In this document: piece after piece, positions 24,702 to 34,941 of the stretch
Numbering within the stretch: position 1 is the stretch's first letter
Layout: every line of letters begins with the position of its first letter
DNA from: Lysobacterales bacterium
GTDB taxonomy: Bacteria; Pseudomonadota; Gammaproteobacteria; Xanthomonadales; SZUA-5
Direction of reading: 5' to 3'
DNA: 64,000 bases
Assembly (NCBI GenBank): GCA_022841325.1
Contig: JALHRS010000021.1
Coordinates: 1-64,000 of the forward strand
The notes under the pieces: model-generated
What the model was told of the DNA's origin: nothing
Databases searched by the model: none
What the model saw: only the letters and a program-made list of their open reading frames with translations
Position numbers and translations under genes: made by a program

Positions 24702-25388
24702 TCAGTCGCGATCCGGCCCCAGCCGGTAGCCGACCCCGCGCACCGTGTGGATCAGGGCCTGGTCTTCGCCGCGGTCGATCTTGTTGCGCAGATTCGAGAC
24801 ATGCACGTCGATGACATTGGTCTTGGGGTCAAAGTGATAATCCCACACGCCCTCCAGCAGCATGGTCCGGGTCACCACCTGATCGGCGTGACGCATCAGG
24901 TATTCCAGCAACTGGAATTCCTTGGGCTGCAGATCGATGCGGCGCTCGCCGCGGCGCACCGTGCGCTTGAGCCGGTCGAGTTCCAGATCCTGCACCTTGA
25001 GCACGGTGTCCTGCACCGGGCTGTCGCTGCGCGGCCGGCGCAACAGCGCTTCCACCCGCGCCAGCAGCTCCGCCAGCGCGAAGGGCTTGATCAGATAGTC
25101 ATCGCCGCCGGCGCGCAGGCCCTCGACCCGGTCATCGACATCACCCAGCGCGCTCAGGATCAGCACCGGCGTGGTGATCTTGCTGGCGCGCAGCGTGCGC
25201 AGCACGGTGAGTCCGTCCACCTGCGGCAGCATGCGGTCGAGCAACAGCAGATCGAAGGGCTCGGTGGTGGCCATGAACAGACCGTCGCGGCCATTGCCGG
25301 TGGCATCCACGGTGTAACCCGATTCGCGCAGGGCGCGTTCGATGAACTCGCGGGTGTTGCGGTCATCTTCAACGATCAAGACGCGCAT
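24702..25388 (-). CDS. OmpR/PhoB-family response regulator
   Basis: A 228-residue transcription regulator. The receiver domain has the acidic pair (LIVEDD), the phosphoacceptor Asp in LLLLDRMLPQVDG near residue 51, and the conserved Lys in YLIKPFALAEL. The C-terminal winged helix contains LQPKEFQLLEYLMRHADQVV and DVHVSNLRNKID. It is transcribed ahead of its kinase. The targets are not evident; the TonB-like gene just upstream is on the same strand and could belong to the same unit. Confidence 0.93.
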   Translation of the reverse strand: MRVLIVEDDRNTREFIERALRESGYTVDATGNGRDGLFMATTEPFDLLLLDRMLPQVDGLTVLRTLRASKITTPVLILSALGDVDDRVEGLRAGGDDYLIKPFALAELLARVEALLRRPRSDSPVQDTVLKVQDLELDRLKRTVRRGERRIDLQPKEFQLLEYLMRHADQVVTRTMLLEGVWDYHFDPKTNVIDVHVSNLRNKIDRGEDQALIHTVRGVGYRLGPDRD

Positions 25389-25418
25389 GCGGGGTCCGCT
25401 CCTGTGGCCGGTGATGAA

Positions 25419-26237
25419 TCAAGGCAGGGCGAAGACGATGGGCACCTGCACCCAGACGTGCTCGCCCGGCTCTTCGCTGCGATAGGTTTCAAAACGCCAT
25501 TGCCTGACCGCGCGCACCGCGGCCTGGTCCAGGGCTTCGGTGCCGCTGCTGATCAGCAGTTCGGCCGAGATCACCGATCCATCGGGCGCCACTTCAGCGG
25601 CCACATGGGCTATGCCGCTGCGGCCGCGGCGGTAGGCCGAGCGCGGATAGTTCGGCTGCGGCATCTTGATCGAGACCAGATTCAGCCAGCGGCGACCGTC
25701 ATCCGGCGGTAGCTCGCCATCGCTGGAAATGGCGATATCACCGAGCGGCCTGCGTTTGGCGCTGGCGGGACTGCGCGGGATGAAGCGCGGATCGATCTGC
25801 TTGATGCGGTCGAAATCCAGCGCCCGGATGCTGTCGATGCGGCAGCTGCGACCATCATCGGTGATGATCTGCGACCATGTCGCGCGCAGGCTGTTGCGCC
25901 CTGGCCGCTGGTAATCGGCGATACGCAGCGTCAGCTGCTTCATCAGGTTGTAGCAGCGCTCGCGCAGATTGACCAGATAGGGCTCCTCGCGTCCCAGCCA
26001 CAGCACCAGGCTGTGTTCGTCCACCGGTTGCCAGTAGTAGACGCGGAAGAAGCGCACCGACGCTTGCGGCTGCCCGGCGATGGCTTCAAAGCGCTGGTAC
26101 TGCTCCGAGCGCTGGCCCTCATCGACTTCGTCCTCGGCCTGCGCCGGCGACAGCCAGGTGGCCAGGCACAGCCAGAGGGCCAGGCACCAGCTCCAGCATG
26201 GTGAGGGGCGCAGCTTGCGGGGTCGGGTCAGGATCAT
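25419..26237 (-). CDS. Periplasmic protein with C-terminal TonB domain
   Basis: A 272-residue protein with a signal peptide (SPCWSWCLALWLCLATWL, ending SPAQAED) and a C-terminal TonB-like domain (YPRSAYRRGRSGIAHVAAEV to VRAVRQWRFETYR). In classical TonB that domain contacts outer-membrane receptors. Here the N-terminus looks like a cleavable signal rather than a membrane anchor, and the proline-rich spacer is missing, so energy transduction is doubtful. The ATG at 26237 gives the better signal peptide. A start at 26270 is also open. Confidence 0.7.
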   Translation of the reverse strand: MILTRPRKLRPSPCWSWCLALWLCLATWLSPAQAEDEVDEGQRSEQYQRFEAIAGQPQASVRFFRVYYWQPVDEHSLVLWLGREEPYLVNLRERCYNLMKQLTLRIADYQRPGRNSLRATWSQIITDDGRSCRIDSIRALDFDRIKQIDPRFIPRSPASAKRRPLGDIAISSDGELPPDDGRRWLNLVSIKMPQPNYPRSAYRRGRSGIAHVAAEVAPDGSVISAELLISSGTEALDQAAVRAVRQWRFETYRSEEPGEHVWVQVPIVFALP

Positions 26238-26325
26238 CGGGCAACGATAGCAAGAGCGCGCTGAGCTCATGCCTGCCTGCGGATTAATGCCGCTTAAGGT
26301 CAGCGCGAGGGAAGTCCGAATCCGA

Positions 26326-26422
26326 GGTAGGCCGAGGGTGCCGCGAAGCGGCTCCCCGGCGGGTCTTGCTTCTGTGCCTGGTCTGCTGCCGGGGAGCCGC
26401 TGTGCTGCACTCGCGGCCTACC
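26326..26422. repeat. Nested inverted repeat between the TonB-like gene and pgpA
   Basis: Inner arms AGCGGCTCCCCGGC (26347-26360) and GCCGGGGAGCCGCT (26388-26401) are perfect. Outer arms GGTAGGCCGAGGGTGC and GCACTCGCGGCCTACC match at 13 of 16 positions. A GTAGGCCGC-type hairpin also occurs near 62170, suggesting another dispersed family. Confidence 0.6.
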
Positions 26423-26458
26423 ATCAAGCGGTTCGGGCCCCCGTTGTGCGGGCTGCCG

Positions 26459-26986
26459 TCAGATCCCCGCCCAGCCCAGCATCCACCCCAGCGCCGCCAG
26501 TGCCAGCGCCGAATAGACCCCGGCCACGGCGTCGTCCGCCATGGCGCCGAGGCCGCCGCCGAGATCGCGATCGAGCGTCGACGCTGGCCAGGGCTTGACG
26601 ATGTCGCTGAGCCGGAACAGCAGGAAACCGGCCAGCAGCATCCAGCCCTCATGCAGCTGCGGCGGCCACAGCAGCGCGCCGGCACAGAGTGTCAGCCACT
26701 GGCCGACCCATTCGTCGATGACGATGGGCGCGGCGTCGTCGGTGGCCAGCGAATCGCAGGCCCAGCTGGCGGCCGCCACGCCTATGCCGAAGCCGGCGAG
26801 CAGCACCAGCGCGTGCAGCCACAGCGGCCAGGCCCTGCCGCCGGCGGCCCAATAGATCGCCACCGCGGCGGCCGATCCGGTGGTTCCCGAGGCGAACGGT
26901 GAGAGCCCGCTGCCCAGGCCGCAGGCAATCCAGCCCCAGGGATGGGCCAGCAGCGTCTTCGCTTCGCGGCGTACATCGCGGCTCAT
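26459..26986 (-). CDS. pgpA: Phosphatidylglycerophosphatase A
   Basis: A 175-residue inner-membrane enzyme that dephosphorylates phosphatidylglycerophosphate to phosphatidylglycerol. Recognised from the N-terminal GLGSGLSPFASGTTGSAAAV, the conserved acidic motif APIVIDEWVGQW, and DIVKPWPASTLDRDLGGGLG followed by MADDAVAGVYSALAL. The ATG at 26986 overlaps the thiL stop by 4 bp. The thiL-pgpA pair is conserved in Gammaproteobacteria. Confidence 0.93.
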   Translation of the reverse strand: MSRDVRREAKTLLAHPWGWIACGLGSGLSPFASGTTGSAAAVAIYWAAGGRAWPLWLHALVLLAGFGIGVAAASWACDSLATDDAAPIVIDEWVGQWLTLCAGALLWPPQLHEGWMLLAGFLLFRLSDIVKPWPASTLDRDLGGGLGAMADDAVAGVYSALALAALGWMLGWAGI

Positions 26987-27957
26987 CGGAAGTGCTCGTA
27001 ACCGCGGGCGGGAGCGGCCATCAGTTCTCCGGCATCGTCCAGATAATGCACGCCTTCGCCCGGGGCCATGATGCCGATCCGGGTGATCGGTGTGTGTGTG
27101 GCGCTGGCGATCTGGGCCAGGGCCGGCTCGCGTTCTGGCGGCACGGTGAAGCACAGCTCGTAGTCATCGCCGGCCAGCTGCAGAGCGAGCAACTGCTGCG
27201 GATCGTTGATCCAGGTGGTCAGCGCCCGCGAGGCCGGCAGGCTGGCGCTTTCGAGCACCGCCGCCAACCCACTGGCGCGGCAGATATGGCCGAGATCGGC
27301 GCCCAGGCCATCGGAAACATCGATGCAGCTGTGAGCGATTCCGCGCAAGGCCATGCCCAGCGCCAGTCGCGGGCTCGGGCGTGCCAGGCGCTGCAGCAGA
27401 CGCTTGCGCGCCAGCTTGTGCTCGCCCTCGGCGCCGGCGTGTTCGGCGCCGCGCAGGGTCAGACCGGCAGCGGCGTCACCCAGACTGCCGCTGACATACA
27501 CACCATCACCGGCGCGTGCGCCAGCGCGGGTCAGCGCCGTGCCGGCTGGCAGGCTGCCGATGGCGGTCAGCGTCAGTGACAGCGGGCCCCGGGTGGTATC
27601 GCCACCCACCAGCGCCACGGCATGGCTGTCGAGCAGTTCCAGCAGGCCATCGATCAGCGCTGCGGCGTAGCCGGCGTCCAGGCTCGGCAGGGTCAGTGCC
27701 AGCGTGCAGAAGCGCGCCTGCGCACCCATCGCAGCCAGATCGCTGAGATTGACCGCGGCGGTCTTGTAGCCGATGTCGGCCGGTGCCGTGTCCAACGGGA
27801 AATGTACGCCCGCGACCAGCGTGTCGGTGCTGACCACGCAGTGATCGCCGGCGTCGAATTGCAGCAGCGCGGCGTCGTCACCGATGCCGCATATCACCCC
27901 GGGTCGGTTCTGCGCGCGCTGGCGCAACGACTCGATGAAGTCGAATTCGCCGGCCAC
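26983..27957 (-). CDS. thiL: Thiamine-monophosphate kinase
   Basis: The enzyme phosphorylates thiamine phosphate to the coenzyme thiamine diphosphate. The 324-residue protein starts MAGEFDFIESL and has the ATP/Mg motif GIGDDAALL near residue 25, DTLVAGVHFPLDTAP near 48, and the family motifs SDLAAMGAQ, GGDTTRGPLSLT and DVSDGLGADLGHI. The start codon is GTG. It follows nusB by 5 bp. Confidence 0.95.
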   Translation of the reverse strand: MAGEFDFIESLRQRAQNRPGVICGIGDDAALLQFDAGDHCVVSTDTLVAGVHFPLDTAPADIGYKTAAVNLSDLAAMGAQARFCTLALTLPSLDAGYAAALIDGLLELLDSHAVALVGGDTTRGPLSLTLTAIGSLPAGTALTRAGARAGDGVYVSGSLGDAAAGLTLRGAEHAGAEGEHKLARKRLLQRLARPSPRLALGMALRGIAHSCIDVSDGLGADLGHICRASGLAAVLESASLPASRALTTWINDPQQLLALQLAGDDYELCFTVPPEREPALAQIASATHTPITRIGIMAPGEGVHYLDDAGELMAAPARGYEHFR

Positions 27958-27962
27958 GGCGA

Positions 27963-28403
27963 TCAGCGCGCCTGTTGCTCTGCCTGACGTGCGCCGCGGG
28001 CAATGCGATCGAGCACGCCGTTGACATAGGTGTGGCCGCCCTCGGCGCCGAAATCCTTGGCCAGATCGATGGCCTCGTTCAGCACCACCCGAAAGGGCAC
28101 ATCCAGCCGATGCAGCAGCTCGAAGGTGGCCAGACGCAGCGTGGCCCGCTCGATGGCGTCGATTTCCTCGATGCCGCGATCGACAAAGGGAAGAATGGCA
28201 GCGTCGATCGCTTCCAGATGCTGCTCCACGCCCAGCAGCAGCTCCGAGAAGTAGGCGCCATCCGCGATCGCCATATCCTGCTCTTCGTTGAACTGGTCAA
28301 TGATGCGGCGCATCGGGCCACCCCCGATCTGCCACTGATACAGCGCCTGCAGGGCCCGGCGACGGGCGCGGGCACGCTCCGGAAAAGGTTTGGACGGCTT
28401 CAT
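27963..28403 (-). CDS. nusB: Transcription antitermination factor NusB
   Basis: NusB binds boxA RNA with NusE (S10) and prevents premature termination in rRNA operons. The 146-residue all-helical protein shows RARRRALQALYQWQIGG near the N-terminus and VVLNEAIDLAKDFGAEGGHT followed by YVNGVLDRIAR near the C-terminus, both highly conserved. Its start overlaps the ribH stop (ATGA). Confidence 0.96.
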   Translation of the reverse strand: MKPSKPFPERARARRRALQALYQWQIGGGPMRRIIDQFNEEQDMAIADGAYFSELLLGVEQHLEAIDAAILPFVDRGIEEIDAIERATLRLATFELLHRLDVPFRVVLNEAIDLAKDFGAEGGHTYVNGVLDRIARGARQAEQQAR

Positions 28404-28873
28404 GATTCGGCCTCCAGCTGCTGCAGCAGGTTCAGCTGCTCGATGATGGCCAGAGCCGCGTCGGCGCCCTTGTTGCCGGACTTGCCACCGGCGCGATCCA
28501 GCGCCTGCTCCATGTTGTCCACGGTCAGCACGCCGAAGCCCACCGGCAGGCCATGATCCAGCGACACCTGCATCAACCCATTGGAGGCACCACCGGCCAC
28601 ATAGTCGAAATGCGCGGTGTCACCGCGAATCACGCAGCCGAGCGCGATGATCGCCACGTAGCGACCGCTGGCGGCCAGCTTGTCGGCGGTCAGCGGCAAT
28701 TCGAAGGCGCCGGGCACGCGCACCAGGGTCAGCTGATCGGCGTCCACGCCATGGCGCAGCAGCGCGTCCTGCGCTCCTTCCACCAGTTTCGAGACCACCA
28801 GTTCATTGAAGCGCGAGGCCAGCAGCGCTATGCGCCCGGCCGGGGCGCGAAAATCACCTTCGATGCGTTCCAT
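28400..28873 (-). CDS. ribH: 6,7-dimethyl-8-ribityllumazine synthase
   Basis: The penultimate enzyme of riboflavin synthesis, condensing a ribityl-amino-uracil with dihydroxybutanone phosphate. The 157-residue subunit shows ALLASRFNELVVSKLVEGA, VRVPGAFELPLTADKLA, ALGCVIRGDTAHFDYVAGGA and GVLTVDNMEQALDRAGGKSG, all diagnostic. It is the first gene of the ribH-nusB-thiL-pgpA operon. ribB/ribA genes are not in the window. Confidence 0.96.
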   Translation of the reverse strand: MERIEGDFRAPAGRIALLASRFNELVVSKLVEGAQDALLRHGVDADQLTLVRVPGAFELPLTADKLAASGRYVAIIALGCVIRGDTAHFDYVAGGASNGLMQVSLDHGLPVGFGVLTVDNMEQALDRAGGKSGNKGADAALAIIEQLNLLQQLEAES

Positions 28874-29075
28874 GTCATCGATTCATCCAGGTACGGGGCG
28901 CAGAGTCTATCGGTTAGAGTGCAGGTACAGCGAGCATGCCTGCATCTGCGGGCCCACCTGTTCAGGCTTGAGAACGTCCAGATGGCTGAACAGGGCGCCG
29001 CTTCCGGCTCTGCGCCGATTGACCTCTCTGGCCGATTCAGCGCACCCTTCGGGTCTAGCCATTGAGGCACCCGTC

Positions 29076-29771
29076 ATGAGCCAGCAAGCATCGCAGTCAG
29101 CCGAGGCGCCAACCAGCGCGGGCGATCGACTGCATCTGGAGGAGTGGCTGAATGCCCTGACCCACGGCGTCGGCGCCGTGGTCGCGCTGGCTGCCGGCGC
29201 GGTGCTGATCACGCTGGCTTCGATCTATGGCGACCGCTGGGCGGTCATCGGTGCCTCGGTCTACAGCGCCTCGCTGCTGCTGCTGTATCTGGCGTCGACG
29301 CTCTATCACGCCGTTCGCCACGTGCCGACCAAGGCCAGGCTCAAGGTCTTCGACCATTGCATGATCTACGTGCTGATCGCCGGCACCTACACCCCGTTCA
29401 CCCTGACCAGCCTGCGTGGGCCCTGGGGCTGGACCCTGTTCGGCCTGATCTGGGGCCTGGCCATCGCCGGCATCGTCTTCAAGCTGTACTTCACCGGCCG
29501 TTTCAAGTGGCTGTCGACCGGCATCTACATCGCCATGGGCTGGCTGGTGGTCATCGCCATCGATCCGGTGATGCGGGCGCTGCCGCAATCGGCCTTTGCC
29601 TGGCTGCTGGCTGGCGGCATTGCCTACACCGCGGGCACCGTGTTCTACCTGAGTCGCCGCCTGCCCTATGCCCACGCCATCTGGCACGGTTTTGTGATCG
29701 TCGGCAGCGTCTGCCATTTTGCCGCCGTGCTGATCCAGGTCCTCGCGCCGGTGCCGCTGGCGGGTTCGTGA
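29076..29771 (+). CDS. Hemolysin III / YqfA family membrane protein
   Basis: A 231-residue, seven-helix inner-membrane protein of the HlyIII/PAQR-like family. Conserved zinc-site residues are visible in STLYHAVRH, FDHCMIYVLIAGTYTPF and HAIWHGFVIVGSVCHF. Bacterial members were named for a Bacillus cereus hemolysin, but their physiological role is unclear. The ATG at 29076 places the domain (EWLNALTHGVGAVVALA) directly after a 22-residue soluble head. It is divergent from ribH. Confidence 0.9.
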   Translation: MSQQASQSAEAPTSAGDRLHLEEWLNALTHGVGAVVALAAGAVLITLASIYGDRWAVIGASVYSASLLLLYLASTLYHAVRHVPTKARLKVFDHCMIYVLIAGTYTPFTLTSLRGPWGWTLFGLIWGLAIAGIVFKLYFTGRFKWLSTGIYIAMGWLVVIAIDPVMRALPQSAFAWLLAGGIAYTAGTVFYLSRRLPYAHAIWHGFVIVGSVCHFAAVLIQVLAPVPLAGS

Positions 29772-30003
29772 CGCATCAACAACTTGCGGCATGGGTTCAT
29801 GGAGAGCTCTTGATCTTGCGTGCCCTGGTGCCCTCAAATCGGCCGGGCCCAGGGTCAGGGGTTTGACAACACCTTCACGCGGGCGCGGCGAGCTTCCGCG
29901 GCCGATGTAAATAATTTCCCTGACGGCGGAACTTTGCCCGGTCAGGGCGGTCATTCCGCTTCAGGCCGGAATTCCGGTCAGATCATTCAACGAGGAGACA
30001 GCG

Positions 30004-30756
30004 ATGCGTAATTGGTTCTGGGTGGCGGCCGTGGGCATTCTCGCGAGCGCTCAAGTGGCGGCACAGGACAAGCCCGACGACGTCATCCGGTCGGCGCTGA
30101 AGTCGCTGAATCCGGACATCCGGGTTGATGAAATCCGTGCGGCGCCGATCGACGGTCTTTATGAGGTCACTGTTCCGGGACAGGTGGTCTATGTCACGGC
30201 TGATGGCAAGTATCTGGTCCAGGGCATGATTCTGGACATCCCGCAGAAACTCGACCTGACCGAGCAGCGCCGGGCAGAGCTGCGCAAGGGCTTGCTGGCG
30301 CAGGCGCCGGAGAGTCAGCGCATCATCTTCAAGCCCAAGGGCGAGGTGAAGCACAAGGTGGCGGTGTTCACCGACATCGATTGCGGTTATTGCCGCGAGC
30401 TGCACAAGCACATGGCCGAGTACAACGAGCGCGGTATCCAGATCGAGTACCTGATGTTCCCGCGCGCTGGCGTCGGCTCCGATTCCTTCCGCAAGGCGGT
30501 GGCGAGCTGGTGCAGCAAGGATCAACAAGGCGCCTTGACCAAGGCCAAGGCCGGCGAAGATCCAGGCAGTGCCACCTGCATCAACCCCATCGAGTCGCAG
30601 TATCAACTGGGCCAGCAACTGGGCGTGACCGGCACGCCGACGCTGGTGCTGCCGGACGGTAATGTGGCTCCGGGCTATGTGACGCCGGACCAGCTGGAAC
30701 AGCGTCTGGTGGCCGCCGAGGCCGCCGTTGCTGCTGAGGCCGACAAGAGCAAGTAA
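30004..30756 (+). CDS. dsbC: Disulfide isomerase DsbC
   Basis: A 250-residue periplasmic, V-shaped homodimeric disulfide isomerase that reshuffles wrong disulfides and is kept reduced by DsbD. It has a signal peptide ending near residue 20, an N-terminal dimerisation domain (residues 25-80), and a thioredoxin domain with CGYC at Cys127-Cys130, a second cysteine pair (SWCSKD and ATCINP), and cis-proline loop GVTGTPTLV. The ribosome-binding site is GAGGAGACAGCG before ATG. Its partner DsbD is encoded 12 kb upstream. Confidence 0.94.
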   Translation: MRNWFWVAAVGILASAQVAAQDKPDDVIRSALKSLNPDIRVDEIRAAPIDGLYEVTVPGQVVYVTADGKYLVQGMILDIPQKLDLTEQRRAELRKGLLAQAPESQRIIFKPKGEVKHKVAVFTDIDCGYCRELHKHMAEYNERGIQIEYLMFPRAGVGSDSFRKAVASWCSKDQQGALTKAKAGEDPGSATCINPIESQYQLGQQLGVTGTPTLVLPDGNVAPGYVTPDQLEQRLVAAEAAVAAEADKSK

Positions 30757-30870
30757 TCTGCTGCCACCGGGCGGCGCCGCCGCCCGGTGCGCGCCGCCGG
30801 ATCAGGCGGCGTTCTTGCATGGGCGTCTGGCCCTGTATCATCCGCCGGCCCTGACTGCGCTACCGCCCCG

Positions 30871-33800
30871 ATGCCGATTCGCTCGATTCCAGGGGCTGCG
30901 GCCCTCTCCCGCTTTCGACTTGACGCGCTGAATCAGCGGCTGGCGCCGCTGGCGGCGCGGATTGCTGCCGTCAGCGAGACCTTCATCGCTTTCGGTGTGG
31001 GGCCAGAGGTCAGTGACGCGCAGCTGGCGCAAGTGCTGCAATGGGGCGCTCCGGTCGATGCAGCGACGGCGGCTGGCGTCGTTCGCTACGTGGCTCCCCG
31101 TCTCGGTACCCGCTCGCCCTGGTCGAGCAAGGCCACCGATATCCTGCATCGCTGCGGTCTGGCCGTGGAGCGGGTCGAGCGCGTGCTCCGCTATGAGTTT
31201 GCGCAGTGGCCCGAGCAACCGGCGCAGGTCGAGCGGGTGGAAGCCCTCCTGCACGATCCGATGACCCAGAGCGTGTTGCGGGATCCGGCCGAATTCGCCG
31301 GGCTGCACCGGCATCCGGCGGCAGCCCCGCTGGTTCAGGTGGCCTCCGATCTGCCGGCGCTGACCGAGGCCAATCAGCGCCTGGGACTGGCGCTGAGCGA
31401 GGATGAGCTGGAATACCTTGCCGCCCGCTACGCCGAGCTCGGGCGCGCCGCCAGCGATGCCGAGCTGATGATGTTCGCGCAGGCCAATTCCGAGCATTGC
31501 CGGCACAAGGTCTTCAACGCCAGCTGGACCATCGACGGCGTTGATCAGAGCTCCAGCCTGTTTGGCCATATCAAGCACACCCACGCCAGCACGCCGCAGG
31601 GCACGCTGGTGGCGTACAAGGACAATGCCGCCGTGCTGGTCGGGCATGTCGGCCAACGCTTCCTGGCCGATGCCCAGGGACTCTATCGCGCAGTGGCCGA
31701 GCCGGTACATCTGGCGATCAAGGTCGAGACCCACAACCACCCGACGGCGATCGCGCCGCATGCGGGCGCCGCAACGGGCGCCGGCGGTGAGATCCGCGAC
31801 GAGGGCGCGACCGGTCGCGGCGCGCGGCCCAAAGCCGGACTGACCGGATTCACCGTCTCGCACCTGCGTTTTGCCGATGCCCCGCAGCCCTGGGAGCAGC
31901 CACGGCCGCTGCCGCAACATCTGGCCAGTGCCCGACGCATCATGGTCGAAGGACCGATCGGTGCGGCCGCCTTCAACAACGAGTTCGGACGCCCGGCCCT
32001 GGGCGGCTACTTCCGCACTTTCGAGCACTTCCCCGATCGGCTGGATCAGGGCTATGCCTACGACAAGCCGATCATGATCGCCGGCGGCCTGGGCAGCGTG
32101 CGCGCCGGTGATGTCGAAAAGCGGCTGCTGCAGGAGGGCGATATCGTCATCGTGCTCGGTGGCCCGGCCATGCTGATCGGCCTCGGCGGTGGTGCGGCCT
32201 CCTCGCAGGCCAGCGGCATCGGCAGCGCCGCGCGCGATTTCGCCTCGGTGCAGCGCGACAACCCGGAAATGGAGCGGCGCTGTCAGGAAGTCATCGACCG
32301 CTGCATAGCGCTCGGCGAGGCCAATCCCATCGTCAGCATCCACGATGTCGGCGCCGGCGGCCTGTCCAATGCCATCCCGGAACTGCTGCACGACAGCGGA
32401 GTCGGTGGCCGCATCGATCTGGGCGCGGTGCTCAACGACGATCCGGGCATGAGCCCGATGCAGATCTGGTGCAACGAGGCCCAGGAGCGCTATGTGCTCG
32501 GCCTGCGGCCGCAGAGCCTGCCGCAATTCATCGAACTGGCCGAGCGCGAACGCTGCCTGTATGCCGCGGTCGGCACCGCGACGGCGGTCGAACATCTGAG
32601 CGTGCGGCTGGGCGACACCAGGGTCATCGATCTGCCGATGGATGTGCTTTTCGGCAAGGCCCCGAAGATGCACCGCCAGGCGCTCAGCCATCAGCCGCAG
32701 GTGGGTGTGGCGCCGGATCTGACCGCCATCGAGCCGCTGGCTGCGCTGCTGCGGGTGCTGCGCTTTCCGGCCGTGGCCAGCAAGCAGTTCCTGATCACCA
32801 TCGGCGATCGCACGGTCGGCGGCCTCAGCCACCGTGACCAGATGGTCGGCCCGTGGCAGACGCCGGTAGCCGATGTGGCGGTCACGCTGGCCGATTTCGA
32901 GGGCTACAGTGGCGAAGCCATGTGCATGGGTGAGCGCACGCCGCTGGCGGTGCTGGACGCCCGCGCGGCCGCGCGCATGGCCGTGGGCGAGGCGCTGACC
33001 AATCTCTATGCGGCGCCGGTGGCGGCGCTGGAGCAGGTCAAGCTGTCGGCCAACTGGATGGCGGCGGTCGGCGATCCGCAGATGGACGGCGCGCTCCATG
33101 CGGCGGTCGAGGCCGTCGGCCGCGAGCTGTGCCCCGCCTTGAGCCTGGGTATCCCGGTGGGCAAGGATTCGCTGTCGATGCGCGCCCAGTGGCGCGATGC
33201 CGATGGCAGTGACTGCCGCACGCGGGCGCCGATCTCCCTGATCATCAGCGCCTTTGCGCCGATTGCCGATGTGCGCGGCACGCTGACGCCCGAACTCAAG
33301 GGTCGTGACGGCAGCGCCGCCTTGCTGCTGCTTGATCTGGGCGGCGGTCGCCGACTCGGGGGCAGCGTGCTGGCCCAGGTGCACGGCGTGATCGGCGATG
33401 TGGCGCCGGATCTGGATGATCCGCTCGAATTCCGCCGCGGTCTGGAATGGCTGGCCGCCGAGAAGGCCAGCGGCCGAATTCAGGCCTGGCACGACCGCAG
33501 TGATGGTGGCTTGATCGTGGCGGCGCTGGAAATGGCGTTCGCCGCGCGCCTGGGGCTGGAGTTGGATCTCGGCAGCGAGGCTGATCTGTTGGCTGAACTG
33601 TTCAACGAGGAACTCGGCGTGCTGATCGAGGTAGCCGGTTCGGATCTGGATGCGCTGCAGGCGAGCGCCGCTGCGGCTGGTCTGGGCCCGCGCCTGTGCC
33701 GCATCGGTGCAGCCTGCGACCACGCCCGGCTGCGCGTGCACGCCGCCGGAAGCCCGGTGTTCGAGGCCGACATGGCGGACCTGCTGGCGGCCTGGGGCGA

Positions 33801-34713
33801 GACTTCCTGGCGGATCCAGCGCGAGCGCGACAATCCCGACAGTGCCGACCAGGAATTCGCGCGGCTGCGAAACTACCGCACGCCCGGTCTGGTCGAAGCC
33901 CCCAGTTTCGATGTCGATGAGGATATTGCCGCGCCCTACATCGGCCGCGGCGCCAGGCCGCGCGTGGCGATCCTGCGCGAGCAGGGCGTCAACGGTCAGC
34001 TGGAGATGGCGGCCGCCTTCGTGCGCGCCGGTTTCGACGCGATCGACGTGCATGTCAGCGATCTGGAGAGCGGTCGTCGACGCCTCGCCGATTTCCGCGG
34101 TCTGGCGGTTTGCGGCGGCTTTTCCTACGGCGACGTGCTCGGCGCCGGCCAGGGCTGGGCCAAGGGCATCGCCCACCGCCCGGAGCTGGCCGAGCAGTTC
34201 CGGCGCTTCTTCGCCGACAGCGGCAGCTTCACCCTCGGTGTCTGCAATGGCTGCCAGATGCTCAGCGGACTGGCCGATCTGGTGCCCGGCGCCGAAGGCT
34301 GGCCGCGCTTCCTGCGCAATCATTCCGAGCAGTACGAAGCCCGGCTGGTGCAGGTCGAAGTGCTCGAATCGCCCAGTGTGCTGCTGGCCGGCATGGCCGG
34401 GTCGCGGCTGCCGCTGGTGGTCTCGCACGGCGAGGGCCGTGCCGATTGGGGCGGCGCCGCCATGCCGGCGCAGGCCCGGCCGGCACTGCGGTTCATCGAG
34501 AGTGACGGCAGCAGGGCGCAGACTTATCCGGCCAATCCCAACGGTTCGCCGGAGGGGTACAGCGGATTCTGCAGCAGCGATGGTCGTGCCCTGATCCTGA
34601 TGCCGCACCCGGAACGGGTGTTCCGTCGGGTCCAGCTCAGCTGGGCGGCGCCGGGCGGTGACGCCTCGCCCTGGCTGCGGCTGTTCCGCAATGCCCGGGC
34701 TTTCGTGGCTTGA
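30871..34713 (+). CDS. purL: Phosphoribosylformylglycinamidine synthase
   Basis: The fourth step of purine synthesis: converts FGAR, ATP and glutamine to FGAM. This is the large single-chain form (1280 residues; E. coli 1295). In order: N-terminal PurS-like domain, a linker, two AIR-synthase-type ATPase halves ([50 protein letters not shown]), and a C-terminal glutaminase domain with nucleophile Cys in [12 protein letters not shown] and the His/Glu pair in LMPHPERVF. The ATG at 30871 begins [18 protein letters not shown], matching the family N-terminus. Confidence 0.97.
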   Translation: MPIRSIPGAAALSRFRLDALNQRLAPLAARIAAVSETFIAFGVGPEVSDAQLAQVLQWGAPVDAATAAGVVRYVAPRLGTRSPWSSKATDILHRCGLAVERVERVLRYEFAQWPEQPAQVERVEALLHDPMTQSVLRDPAEFAGLHRHPAAAPLVQVASDLPALTEANQRLGLALSEDELEYLAARYAELGRAASDAELMMFAQANSEHCRHKVFNASWTIDGVDQSSSLFGHIKHTHASTPQGTLVAYKDNAAVLVGHVGQRFLADAQGLYRAVAEPVHLAIKVETHNHPTAIAPHAGAATGAGGEIRDEGATGRGARPKAGLTGFTVSHLRFADAPQPWEQPRPLPQHLASARRIMVEGPIGAAAFNNEFGRPALGGYFRTFEHFPDRLDQGYAYDKPIMIAGGLGSVRAGDVEKRLLQEGDIVIVLGGPAMLIGLGGGAASSQASGIGSAARDFASVQRDNPEMERRCQEVIDRCIALGEANPIVSIHDVGAGGLSNAIPELLHDSGVGGRIDLGAVLNDDPGMSPMQIWCNEAQERYVLGLRPQSLPQFIELAERERCLYAAVGTATAVEHLSVRLGDTRVIDLPMDVLFGKAPKMHRQALSHQPQVGVAPDLTAIEPLAALLRVLRFPAVASKQFLITIGDRTVGGLSHRDQMVGPWQTPVADVAVTLADFEGYSGEAMCMGERTPLAVLDARAAARMAVGEALTNLYAAPVAALEQVKLSANWMAAVGDPQMDGALHAAVEAVGRELCPALSLGIPVGKDSLSMRAQWRDADGSDCRTRAPISLIISAFAPIADVRGTLTPELKGRDGSAALLLLDLGGGRRLGGSVLAQVHGVIGDVAPDLDDPLEFRRGLEWLAAEKASGRIQAWHDRSDGGLIVAALEMAFAARLGLELDLGSEADLLAELFNEELGVLIEVAGSDLDALQASAAAAGLGPRLCRIGAACDHARLRVHAAGSPVFEADMADLLAAWGETSWRIQRERDNPDSADQEFARLRNYRTPGLVEAPSFDVDEDIAAPYIGRGARPRVAILREQGVNGQLEMAAAFVRAGFDAIDVHVSDLESGRRRLADFRGLAVCGGFSYGDVLGAGQGWAKGIAHRPELAEQFRRFFADSGSFTLGVCNGCQMLSGLADLVPGAEGWPRFLRNHSEQYEARLVQVEVLESPSVLLAGMAGSRLPLVVSHGEGRADWGGAAMPAQARPALRFIESDGSRAQTYPANPNGSPEGYSGFCSSDGRALILMPHPERVFRRVQLSWAAPGGDASPWLRLFRNARAFVA

Positions 34714-34941
34714 GCGGGCGCCGTCGGCACAGTTCCGAGCCGCACAGCCCCGCGCCCGTGATTCGAGCGGGCGTCGCGCACAGGCTAGAATGCGCTTCCC
34801 GATGCCGCGGCACAGGGCGGTGGGCGTCGTGGTCCCGGTCGGAATGCTGCCCGACCCTCCTCTGCGCCATTGCCGACCCTTTCCGGGCCATTTCCGCGAC
34901 ACGTCCGTCGCCTGATTGCACAGCCTACTCATAATCCAGAC

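Noticed and set aside
28874..29075. Region between divergent ribH and the hemolysin III gene examined for an FMN riboswitch
   Set aside because: Only about 200 bp, and the conserved RFN-element segments (such as AGGGNCNGGGT-like motifs) were not seen.
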